Source: Mycogone perniciosa
Lineage: Eukaryota > Ascomycota > Sordariomycetes > Hypocreales > Hypocreaceae
Assembly (NCBI GenBank): GCA_025331125.1
Contig: JAOALB010000108.1
Coordinates: forward strand, 142,254 to 206,253
DNA: 64,000 nt
Direction: 5' to 3'
The notes under the pieces were generated by a model. That model did not search any database, had not been told where the DNA came from, and saw only the letters and a list, made by a program, of their open reading frames with translations. Position numbers and translations under genes: made by a program. Shown here one piece after another: positions 54,925-64,000 of the stretch (position 1 is its first letter; each line of letters begins with the position of its first letter).

Positions 54925-56737
54925 TGTATTGGCTGCTGAACGAAGAACTCAACGGGGTAGGAGTTTTGCTCTCTGGTGCGGTCGTAGAGTGACCGAAAGT
55001 GTGTAGAGGTAGTTCAAATTTCCTTGATCACTTGTGATGTGCTGCCTAGAGGAGACCTGACTGACTCGAACTTATATGCTTTTGATGATCGCTTAGCTCG
55101 GCTAGGCTGTCTCCAACAGATAGACAAAGCCCACGAAAACGACCCCACAACACTCAGTAAACGTGACCATCCTGATGCACTTGTGATCGCCTAGCTCGGC
55201 TAAGTTACCTTCCTCATCATAGCGCTTCCTTTGGTGCTCTTCCCCAGACTCTGCTGCTGCTGACCCCGTTGTTCTTGGATTCAGCACTCTGGAGAAATGG
55301 AGGAGTAAGGGTATTAATGTGTGGGCTGGTACTCCGTACTCCGTAGTGGAACACCAACCAATTGCACGGAAATTGCTTTTTACGAACCGTATCTCAAGGC
55401 CTAATTTTAGATTGCCACGCGCTTGAATGTGACTTTTTGCTTGGGCGACACAGCGTTATCTGTTATCCATTAGGAGAGACAGTGGTATGGCCTCCATTCT
55501 AATGTCTCGAATTATCGTTGTGTGCTCTGTTTGTTAGTGTTCCTGCGTGAGAGAAGACGAGGCTATTGCAATCGCGCTCTGGGATGACACACTTTTGGCA
55601 TCAAATTCCTCTCCCATCTAGGCAGGCTTTTGACTCATTATGGCAGAGAAGAGCCGTACTGCAAGAGAATACTTGGAAAATTCACTGGTAAAGTTTTGGC
55701 AGGGGAGAATGTATGGAAGACTATGATGACCTATTACAAGGCGAATGCGCAGGCGTCGGGTATAATAAGGACAATATCGATTGCCCATAACCGACCACTT
55801 GGATATTATTCCCTGTGGTATTAGACAGCTCTGACTAAGATTACTAGTCGCCTAACTCACAATGTGATGTCAATAATTTCATCTTGCTTATTTCTTTTTT
55901 TTTTAAATTATCAAAGTGTAATTCCAAGTCTTTTAAACATTGGTACTTGAAGCTATAGTTTGGTTCGAGGGGCATCGAGGTTTTTGCTGCGCCACTCGTT
56001 ATACATACGGCAACAAGAATCCCGGTGTAGCCTCTACGGCAGCTATACCATAGAATGCTACTTACAGGCTTTACCTGATACTGTATCTATCCATCAATGG
56101 GGGAGTTGACATCCGTGGCCAAGTGATGTGTCGTATTGATGTGTCATATTGTATGACGCAACTGTCAGAAGCAACACGAGAGATGGTAATTGAACCCCAA
56201 TTACGGAGTACGGAGTACTCCTAGGAGCAATGAAAACGCGCGCGTGTAGTTATATCCCACTTATCTGGCAGTTTTTTTCTGATTATAACAGCACAGGGGT
56301 GATTTGGGCATGAAATAACGAATTGCGAGTTATATAGGTGCCTTAACCTTGCTTACGCGACTTATAGGATTTATCAATAAGCAAATAGTACCGAAGGCAA
56401 ACGTAATCTACCAGCAGGCAGGAATCGCTCTCCGTACGTTTGCCGAAAGCTCGCAAAAGCGGAGGTCTGGTGTTATTGCCGACAGGCCATTTTCTGAGAG
56501 CCATGTGGTGAAGAAATCGACACGTCATATCCCTTCCTCCTGCGAATATGGCTTATGCGAGTGATCTTAGCAGTCTGATACTATGAAGTACTTCGTACTG
56601 AGTGTGTGCATCAATATGCGACATCTACGAAGTAGCGGAACTGGAATTGCTCATTGCAATTTTAGCCTTACCGCGCAATATCAGCCCCGAATCCATTATC
56701 TAACCTTACTCCGTATTTTGCACCCTTATATCCACCA
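54925..56737. other. Gene-free interval
   Basis: The first 150 bp are the GH13 promoter. The rest holds no supportable gene. Tandem or palindromic TACTCCGTA/TACGGAGTA motifs are at 55330-55345 and 56202-56220, and GAAGTACTTCGTAC near 56585. Confidence 0.5.
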
Positions 56738-57590
56738 TCATGTCTCACTACGCTGATGCTCATAAAGCAGCGACCAACCGACAGCACTGCAAATCATCAA
56801 AGATTGCCAGAAAGGCAACCTTGAAGACCAAGTCGTCCTGGTTACAGGTGTCTGCTCCGGCCTTGGTGTGTCGACTGCCATCCCCCTGGCCTCTGCGGGT
56901 GCTGCTATTTTCTGCGCTGGCCGCAGCGTCGAGAAAGCCAAGGAATCTTTGAAGTCCGTCGTCAACTCCGCTAGAGTCCACTTCCTCACACTGGACCTCT
57001 CCTCCTATGCCAGCGTTCGCGCCTGTGCTGAGGAATTCCTCGCCCAATCTGGCAGTAAACTCAATATCTTCATCAAATGCCCAGTCATGTCATTGATCTC
57101 TCCAGGGATGGCCACCGCTACACTACTATCCAGTTTGTGGATCTCAACTTCAAGGGGCAATTCAATGGGGTTCTGGCGTCTTGCCAGGCTAAGCTGTCGG
57201 CCATCTACATGGCTAATGAAATTGAGCGGAGGTTTGGCGCACAGAACCTCCATGCGTGGAGCGTGGTCCCGAGGGCTATTTTAGAAACGAGTTTTACTAA
57301 CAACAGCGGGGTTGGATGAAGGGACGATCGAGGTCGTCACGTCAAAGTTCTCAAAGGATTACTTCAAGTCCGCAGACCAGGGGGCTGCGACAACCGTATG
57401 GGCAGCTGTCAGTGACGATGTGCTTGCAGAGGAGGCCAGGGGGACGTATCTGAAGGATTGTGCCACCGCGAAGCTGGCGACTGAGACGGATTACCCACAT
57501 ATTCAGGGATACGTCGAGCATGTGGATGACAAGGAAAGTGCAAAGCGACTTTGTGAGGTTGGTGAGAAATTAGTCGGAATTAAAGCTTAG
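56738..57590 (+). pseudogene. Short-chain dehydrogenase/reductase pseudogene
   Basis: Remains of an SDR of the retinol-dehydrogenase-like fungal group. An ATG opens MSHYADAHKAATN, then the frame must shift near 56780 to read IIKDCQKGNLEDQVVLVTGV and CSGLGVSTAIPLASAGA, which is the Rossmann TGxxxGxG region with AGRSVEKAKESL after it. At KLNIF (about 57070) the homology breaks: the NNAG segment and about 60 residues are missing, and the frame changes to HVIDLSRDGHRYTTIQFVDL. The catalytic YxxxK motif reads SCQAK, so the Tyr is lost. A third shift at about 57312 gives the C-terminal part ending KRLCEVGEKLVGIKA. Three frame changes, a deletion and loss of the active-site Tyr make activity implausible. 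Confidence 0.75.
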
Positions 57591-58107
57591 CAAATATATG
57601 TTCTAACAGCTTGATTTGGTCAAGGACGGGTGTGAGGGCAATAGTGGTTTTGATATATTTCCTACTGATATGAATGTAAAAATCGGCTTTGGGTATCACA
57701 GGGAGGATCCTGACCTCATGGAATGATCCGGGTCGCTGAGACTATGATTATAGATGCTTATGTACGGAGTACAAATCCACGAAATACCAGCTGTATGATC
57801 TAAATCCATGTTCCATTAAAGATGGATAGCGCTAAGCAAGCTCCTGTTTCGAATCGGTTCTGATTTGTTCTGACGAAGTGGCAAAGTGGCGGCTGCTTTA
57901 CTAATTGGCTCATAATCAGACGCCATAATGTTTGACTCAGTGAAATCTAGGTTCACAACATAGTACGTGTAGTGTAGATCGAAATTCTCTTACACTATGC
58001 TTAGAAAGCCTGGTTGATTTGAAAGATGTGCCTCCTGCTTCATATATCCCTTTCGCTTCCTGTTTGATGAACAGTTCCTAGGCGCAACTAAAATATCCGC
58101 TTAAGTC
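57591..58107. other. Intergenic region
   Basis: Contains a perfect GTACGGAGTAC palindrome at 57762-57772. Otherwise only the presumed promoter of the following regulator. Confidence 0.35.
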
Positions 58108-59872
58108 ATGGATGCTGGGCCGCTATCACCCAAGATCACAGACCAGGATGTTTCGCGCTGGGCGGAGAACGTCTGCTTGTCATGCCGAAAGCGGAAAAGG
58201 AAGTGTGACAAGACACTGCTTGGATGCCTACAATGCAAGAAGTGAGTGCCTCGACAGCCGGGGTCACGATGATTGTCTAACACAGGCAAGTCTGCTGACA
58301 GGCTCAGATATCGTATCAACTATGTCTACAAAGATCTAGACGGAGTGCCAATGATTGAACAGTTTCGTCAGTTTAGGCAGAAGCTAAAGATGTTTGAAAG
58401 TATGCTAGTCCCAGGTACTTCCAAGACTGCCATCCTGGCTTCGTTACGGTCAGACCTGGCGGCTGGTACGAGTCCAAGTCGCGAAAACCTAATAGATGGA
58501 AATACCACCCTGATGGCACGCTTCGAAGCGCTCAGTCCAAAATCGAATCTTACTGAGGAAGTCCACCAGCTTCTACAGTCGAAACCCGCAGAAGTGTATG
58601 CGGTGTGTCAAATTTACTTTAACAATGTCCATAAATGGATCCCAATAATGTCACAGAAGCTCTTCCAGAGGAGAATGATGGAGTTGAGCAAGACCGAGTA
58701 CCCCGATTTTGCACTTGTCTTTTTCAGTATTGTTTTGATGATTCATTTCCCCACCAATGGCACAATCCAAGAACCACTTTACAAAGTCGTCAGGTCAAAT
58801 TATTGGCACTTGGTTACGACTATGGACGTGTCGATAGAGATGATTCAAGCAGGACTTCTCATAGCATGCTATGAGTATGGGTCTGGTATGATTGGAGAGT
58901 GCTACAAAACAATTGGGTTTTGTGCACGAATGGGGTTATTGCTAGACTTGCATACTGAAAAAAGACCATCAGCAGATTTGCCGACAGGTAGTGATGCCTG
59001 GAGTGAGAGGGCCGAGAAATTTAATATTTGGTGGGCCTTGGTGATAAGCGACAGGTGGCCTCTTCTTTGGTCTTCTGGATGAAGTGCTAATCATCAACAA
59101 TCATTAGATCTACCAACTGCCAGGGTCTGGCATACAACAAACCGTTTGCAATCACCAAGGACTACATACCGGATGAACGGTCTTTCGAGGCCGATGAGCT
59201 TGATCATTCCCATTTCGTCGTTCGCACTGCCACCTACAGAGCCAGGGGGATCTTTAGCCACCAGGCAGAAGCATGCCGGTTTTTGGATAGAGTAGCAAGT
59301 TTCCGCAATCTACAATCTACGACTCAGCCAGATTCTCTACTAGACGAAAAGGTAGAGCTCGACCGTGATCTCCGGCATCATATGAGTATTCTCATCAGCC
59401 TAAATGACGGACACCCATGCGCATCTTGTGCGTCATCCGCCATTATCCTTTCGTGAGTTCCCAATTAATAAAGTCAGCGAATGACCATCAATACAAACTA
59501 ATTGGGCGTGAAAGTTCTTTATTCTTACTCCATGATCACACTCCCCCATTCAGGCTCTCCGCTGCGCATTCGGACGATGGCGGGAACGGATCCATCAGCT
59601 CATGTGCAGTCTCATCACTAGCAATTAAGGCTGCTGTTCGGCTGGTAGTTGACATAGCAATCAGCTTGAACCATGGCGTAGTCGAGAATAATAATATCTT
59701 CTTTCCGCCGGCTTATAGCCATGTCCTTCGCTGGGCGACGAAGGAGCTTATTTCTCTTCGTGGTGACATGGATCCAGCCGAATGGTCTGAAAATATCGAG
59801 ATCCTGAGAGAGGCTAGTTGTCACTATGGTCGGAGGTGGCAGGCATCAGGTGCGTGTTCTTCTCAGTCTTGA
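58108..59872 (+). CDS. Zn2Cys6-type regulator with defective zinc cluster
   Basis: Exons 58108-58241, 58302-59054, 59108-59452 and 59515-59872 give an open 529-codon reading frame with GT-AG introns of 53-62 nt. The N-terminus reads VCLSCRKRKRKCDKTLLGCL and QCKK, giving five of six zinc-cluster cysteines; with every acceptor that keeps the frame open the sixth is missing. The frame just upstream of exon 2 reads GKSADRLRYR, where relatives have GKSC, so the Cys codon appears changed and the acceptor region disturbed. The rest is a normal fungal_trans-like domain: EVYAVCQIYFNNVHKWIPIM, YPDFALVFFSIVLMIHFP, QAGLLIACYEYGSGMIGECY and RMGLLLDLHTEKRP. It may bind DNA poorly or not at all and could be an early pseudogene. 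The C-terminal end is uncertain. Confidence 0.6.
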
Positions 59873-61909
59873 TCTGTCGGATCAGCGACTCATAACTGAC
59901 CTCGTCGTTCAGCACATTATCTCGAATCAGTGGACATCGAGTTAACGAACCTGCTATCCACTTCCCCCTTAACTTTCCGCTCGTTCCAGCCACTCGAAAA
60001 TGACCCATGTTTGGTACACCTGCTTAGTTGATAACATTGATAGTAAAGAGGAGTGGACTTGTCGTTAGGCTCTCGTTAATCTTACTATAAGTGATATCCT
60101 ATTGTAATTTGTTAGTAAGTGACATGTGAGGTTTGCCCAATGAAAGAATCCAGCTTGTAGTACGACATCGTACTCATACCGTTAGATACAATTCGTGGGT
60201 GCTCTGTACATACCGTGAGACCTTCTGCATCAGCCCAAAATGTCCGTGGCAACCGACGGCTTATATCGTGAGGCCAGGTACTTCACCTCCTGGAGCAAGC
60301 CACGATAAGTTGAAACCTGCTACCTTGAGGTTGTCGTACAGCGAGCAGTTGGCCAAACGACGGTCCTCATCAGCGACAAGATCCTCCCAACACCAGATAC
60401 CGCTATCGCATACGAGTCTTATGAGGAAATGTTTGTTCTTTTGAATCTTTCCATACTCACTGGCCTCACGTGTAAGAAATCTAACCACGTTTCCATTTTC
60501 TCGGAGAACTCAGCGGTAGCTTTTTTCCCTTTCCGGAAACTGTACTTGCTGACTGAAAGTTTCCTAGAGATCATTCTAAACTACGATGCCTTCCATGGTC
60601 TATCCCATTATATATGTATGTCTTATATATCTGTATAATATAAGTCCTTGCGCTTGAGTGAAGCAAAGCTCACATATGTCATTACGACTTTTGTATTCCT
60701 TCGCAAGCAACCGACCAGGGCCGCCGTACTCGCGCCTTAGTTTCATCAGATACCTTTGTCAATGTGTTACAACACATTGTAGGCCCAGTGCTGCAATGTT
60801 GGGCTGTAGCACCTGTCAAAACTGTAGTGATAGTCTTCATGACTGTGGTGATCCCCCAGGGCCGCGTACTTCGTATGAAGGTTGTGTTCGGCGACGGTAG
60901 CGACTAGGAATGGATGGTTTGCTTTCTTGATATCTCAAGATACAACGGAGTATATAGTGGGTAAAGGCTGTGTTTAAATAATCACAGGTATTAGCTAGGA
61001 GCTATACAATAAGGGAGCCGCCAAAAGCCATCGAAGCCGAGAACACTTGACCCGTTTGCCATACGGAAAGACATATCGTAGTAAATTATGGCCGAGACCC
61101 CCCTCTGCCACACATAGCTTGCGCCCAAATCCACAATAAGACTTTGCTAACCGAACCGAGCTTCTAAATAGCAATGTCTACATTAGCGTTTAGATAAAGT
61201 AACTAGATGCTTGAGATGACTCAGGTGATTTCTCAGACCAGCTGCAAGGGACACGCCGTCCTAGGGGTAATATCTGAGTACTTGATCATTACAGCAAATT
61301 TACGGCAGATTTGAGTAAATACTTCCAAGTATGGGCAAAGTACCAGAATGTGCTACTTTTAATGATCATCTTCCATGGCCCTAACGCCATGCCGGCCATC
61401 TTGCCTGAGTTCTGATGCCTACTCATAGTTTGTGGCTGCTGGTTGAGGGATGTAGAACGACTACCTAGTGTCGAGGGTAGTGGCCAACTGAAAACAAATA
61501 ACACTTTGAACAGTTAGGCTACCTATTTAGGGATTCGAAATCTGCTCAGTGATTCGCTCGTGCAGATCCGAAACCCCAGCATCACCCGTGAGTTGCCACA
61601 ACGCTACCAACCTGCACATCCGCACGTAAATCATATCTGAATAGTTGAGACCCTAGTTCTCGCTGCTCTCCCTCAGTCCACGAGATCAGAGGCCTTCAAA
61701 TGGCGGCTCCCAAGTCCTGGCGAGCTAGATGCATGACACCTGAATCATCACGCTGCGAATATCCCTTACGTCGGCTACATCTCTAGCATAACAACGCACC
61801 ATCTTGGGCATGCTTTCGTGTCCTGCTGGCTGCCATCATCACCGCACGAACGTCACTCAACTCTCCATTCACTAGAACGCTACTGTCCTGGATGCACCTT
61901 GCGAAAGAA
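59873..61909. other. Gene-free interval
   Basis: No supportable gene in about 2 kb. Short frames on both strands match no family I know. A GTACTTCGTATGAAG motif is near 60866. Confidence 0.45.
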
Positions 61910-62379
61910 GTCGATAATCCAGATGAGTTGGCTCGAGGCCGAGTTCTTCTCCCGCAATAGATAGAATCCCAATTTCCGAGGTTGTGGAAGGAAGTCAGCT
62001 TGCATCCGTCTTCACGACGACTTTTGCAGAGGATTCCATGAGGAATCGGTGTCTTTCATTCGGCCTCTCTCGCTATTGGATATTGTCCTTCAGTGTCTCT
62101 TCCAAGCACCCTAAAAATACTCTTATGTTGCTCTCAGCTATATGTGTGGCATTCGAACGACTTTAGAGACTACCAAAAGTGATCAAGCTAGTTTTAACAG
62201 ACAGGTTTGACGTCACTAAACCGCTCGGTCACGTCAATAGCAAGAATGTACGAGATGCAAGGGGTGTCGTCAAGGTCTTACACGAGCAATACTTCTGGGT
62301 CGACGCACTCTGCATTATTCAAGACGGCGAATTGCTCAAGCATGCGAAGAGAGACAAGGTAACATCGATTTACGGCTAG
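61910..62379 (+). pseudogene. HET-domain (heterokaryon incompatibility) gene remnant
   Basis: The readable piece at about 62166-62379 runs RLPKVIKLVLTDRF, then HEQYFWVDALCIIQDGELLK and ends DKVTSIYG. The WVDALCIIQD block with a following SIYG is the most conserved part of HET domains. The sequence 5' of it (from about 61910, LHLAKEVDNPDELARGR) is protein-like but interrupted by stops in every frame, and the conserved N-terminal and C-terminal HET segments are not found intact. HET genes trigger cell death on fusion of unlike strains; this copy is broken and cannot do so as read. The boundaries are approximate. Confidence 0.5.
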
Positions 62380-63569
62380 GAGGGTCTCAAAATCGACTTA
62401 TCTTCGAGTCTATACCAGCCGACCGAGACCCGCTAGTCATATCCTTGCAGTGCAGGTAGAACATCTGAGCTGAGGAATTTGCATTATTTCTTGGCCCGAC
62501 TTTGTGGCTGATCGGATGTCTTGCTAAGCCCCCTTCACTTGGATGGGTGTGATTATGAAATGGTCTGCCTTACCTTCTCGACTAAGCTGTGTGATGTCTT
62601 CGGGTGATCGCAATGTTGTACCCTCACAGATTGAACGAGGCACGGAAGGCACCGTGCCTATTTCAAATAGGGTGATATTCAAGGAGTTTCGATCTAGTTT
62701 GATGCTTCACGGCGAGGAAGCGCAGCACTGTCTTCTAAGCTACTTTCGCAAACGTCGCTAGTTGACCTGGAGTTCGAGGATGTGTTGGTACAGCTCGCTT
62801 TTCACAATCAGCCACATTCTGGTTTCTTTTTGCGTCCGCTTGTTGACTTTTGCATGAAGATCACTCAGGTCGGTGTGGTAGCTATGGCAAACTATATTGG
62901 TGATTGTTCCAACCGCTCTAAATATACTTCCCGAGTCACCGGCCTTAATTCTTCGTACAGAAATGCAAAAGCAAGTCTATGGGCTGCGACATAGCACGGA
63001 ACCATGGTTACTAAGAGTTTCCCCGAGTTGTACAATGGCTCGTGGGCAGCGACATGTTGCCAGTGGCCATACCGGAAGCCAGAATTACAAATAGAACACA
63101 AGTCACTTCGAATACGCCTCTATACAGACCCTGATGGGTCAGGCAGCACGTTCTCGGCCTTATAGTGGAAAGCCAGGATCCAAGATACAGGCGATCATAT
63201 CACAAAAGAGCGGATCGTCGCTCTACATACAACCCAGATGATATAGGCATGATCTACGGCCGTTCTTGTATGTAGTACCTTGGCCATGGCAGTTTTGGAA
63301 AATCAAGTCACATGTCTAGTAGCTCGAGAACAAGTTGGCAAAGAAGAAGTGAAGCTGGTAGGTAGTGGGAGGGTTAAGGTGGTATCTATTTCAGTCAAGT
63401 ATGGTGCTATGACACTCCTGGTGTATCCATCATGGGAACCACTCAAGCCCCAACTGGCCACACCTTTATCCACGAATACCCTCACTTTGCAGATCTAGCC
63501 TAGTCTGTAAAAATAGTTTGGCGACATAACCATTCTGTGTCCATCACCGTGAAGTCGCCATGTAGCTGA
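62380..63569. other. Probable degraded coding debris
   Basis: Follows the HET fragment. Many short frames and stops. A stretch near 63220-63300 reads YNPDDIGMIYGRSC and similar protein-like pieces, but no motif can be assigned. It may be the rest of the HET gene. Confidence 0.3.
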
Positions 63570-63911
63570 TTAATCGGTACTGGCAGGGTCCTGCTCGATG
63601 ACGTAGTTGCGCTTCAGTTCATCAACATCCATGGGGAGATGATCAAGAACTTGGACACCCTCAACTTCGATGCAGTCAAAGATATCACGGAGCGATTCGT
63701 ATTGGACGGCCAACACGTGGTATGCCTTGCACCAGCGGGCGAGAGGAGGTAGGAAGGTGTTGTCAGCATCAGCCTCGACGTGGCTGGTGGTAGGGTCGGA
63801 AGGGCCAGATGGGCCATCAAGTGAGTGAAACATAGATTCAGACCTCACTCGTGCTTGCATCTCAGGATAAGCGTGGCTCTGTCCATCCCGAACCTCCGAT
63901 AAGAACCCCAT
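63570..63911 (-). CDS. Unrecognised 113-aa open frame
   Basis: Starts at a true ATG (63911) and runs to a TAA-type stop at 63570. Composition is protein-like and acidic (PLARWCKAYHVLAVQYESLR, DIFDCIEVEGVQVLDHLPMD), with no signal peptide or membrane segment. I recognise no family. It may be a complete small gene, the end of a larger gene, or a fragment beside a retroelement; its start lies only about 14 bp from the LTR-like sequence at the window edge. Confidence 0.3.
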   Translation of the reverse strand: MGFLSEVRDGQSHAYPEMQARVRSESMFHSLDGPSGPSDPTTSHVEADADNTFLPPLARWCKAYHVLAVQYESLRDIFDCIEVEGVQVLDHLPMDVDELKRNYVIEQDPASTD

Positions 63912-63924
63912 GGGACTCGCATGG

Positions 63925-64000
63925 TGTCACGACCCGACCAGGCCAAGGCCCGGGTCCGGAAGAATATCGGAACGACGGGCCAATAAGAACATGATCACTA
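63925..64000. mobile_element. Possible start of an LTR at the window edge
   Basis: TGTCACGACCCGACC begins at 63925 and continues to the end of the window. LTRs of fungal Ty3/gypsy elements often begin TGTCACGACCCG or a close variant. Only 76 bases are visible, so the other end, a target-site duplication and the internal region cannot be checked. Confidence 0.3.

Noticed and set aside
1..64000. CRISPR arrays, operons and Shine-Dalgarno sites
   Set aside because: The window is eukaryotic with spliced genes; no regularly spaced repeats of CRISPR type were seen.

Overview
The window is nuclear DNA of a filamentous ascomycete (Pezizomycotina). The evidence is short (about 50-130 nt) GT-AG introns with CTAAC/CTGAC-like branch points, four Zn2Cys6 transcription factors, a non-reducing polyketide synthase (NR-PKS), a 2EXR-domain protein, HET-domain remains and a secreted GH76 mannosidase. 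The divergent NR-PKS/EthD pair recalls the conidial-pigment clusters of Hypocreales such as Metarhizium, but the sequence does not fix the genus. I rebuilt exon structures by hand from splice signals and reading-frame continuity; for every multi-exon CDS listed, the summed exon length is a multiple of three.

0-14.4 kb is a candidate secondary-metabolism locus. It holds a complete five-exon NR-PKS (SAT-KS-AT-PT-ACP-ACP-TE, minus strand), a divergent EthD-domain protein, about 3 kb without genes, and a Zn2Cys6 regulator. 14.4-21.5 kb holds an AT-rich stretch with a MITE-like element bounded by long inverted repeats, a kinase-fold protein with a ruined DFG motif, a phospholipase-D-superfamily protein and a small secreted protein. 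21.5-29.1 kb is gene-poor. It holds an intron-containing tRNA-Ala(AGC), a probable two-exon small secreted protein gene, and several short palindromes of the TACTTCGTA/TACTCCGTA type.

29-46.4 kb looks like ordinary chromosomal genes: GH76 mannosidase, acidic 2EXR protein, TDT-family transporter, a Zn2Cys6 regulator whose zinc cluster is split by a 15-nt microexon, a GFA-domain protein, a decayed GNAT acetyltransferase, a 7TM-RGS receptor and an MFS transporter. 47-55 kb holds an intronless BtrH_N-like papain-fold protein of possible bacterial origin, then a GH1 beta-glucosidase, a Zn2Cys6 regulator and a GH13 alpha-glucosidase, three intronless genes that look like a small glucoside/maltose-use module.

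56.7-64 kb is decaying sequence: an SDR pseudogene, a Zn2Cys6 regulator lacking its sixth zinc ligand, HET-domain debris, and at the right edge a sequence resembling the start of an LTR. The pigment-type PKS locus, the possible transferred gene and the pseudogene-rich right flank are the parts most worth following up.
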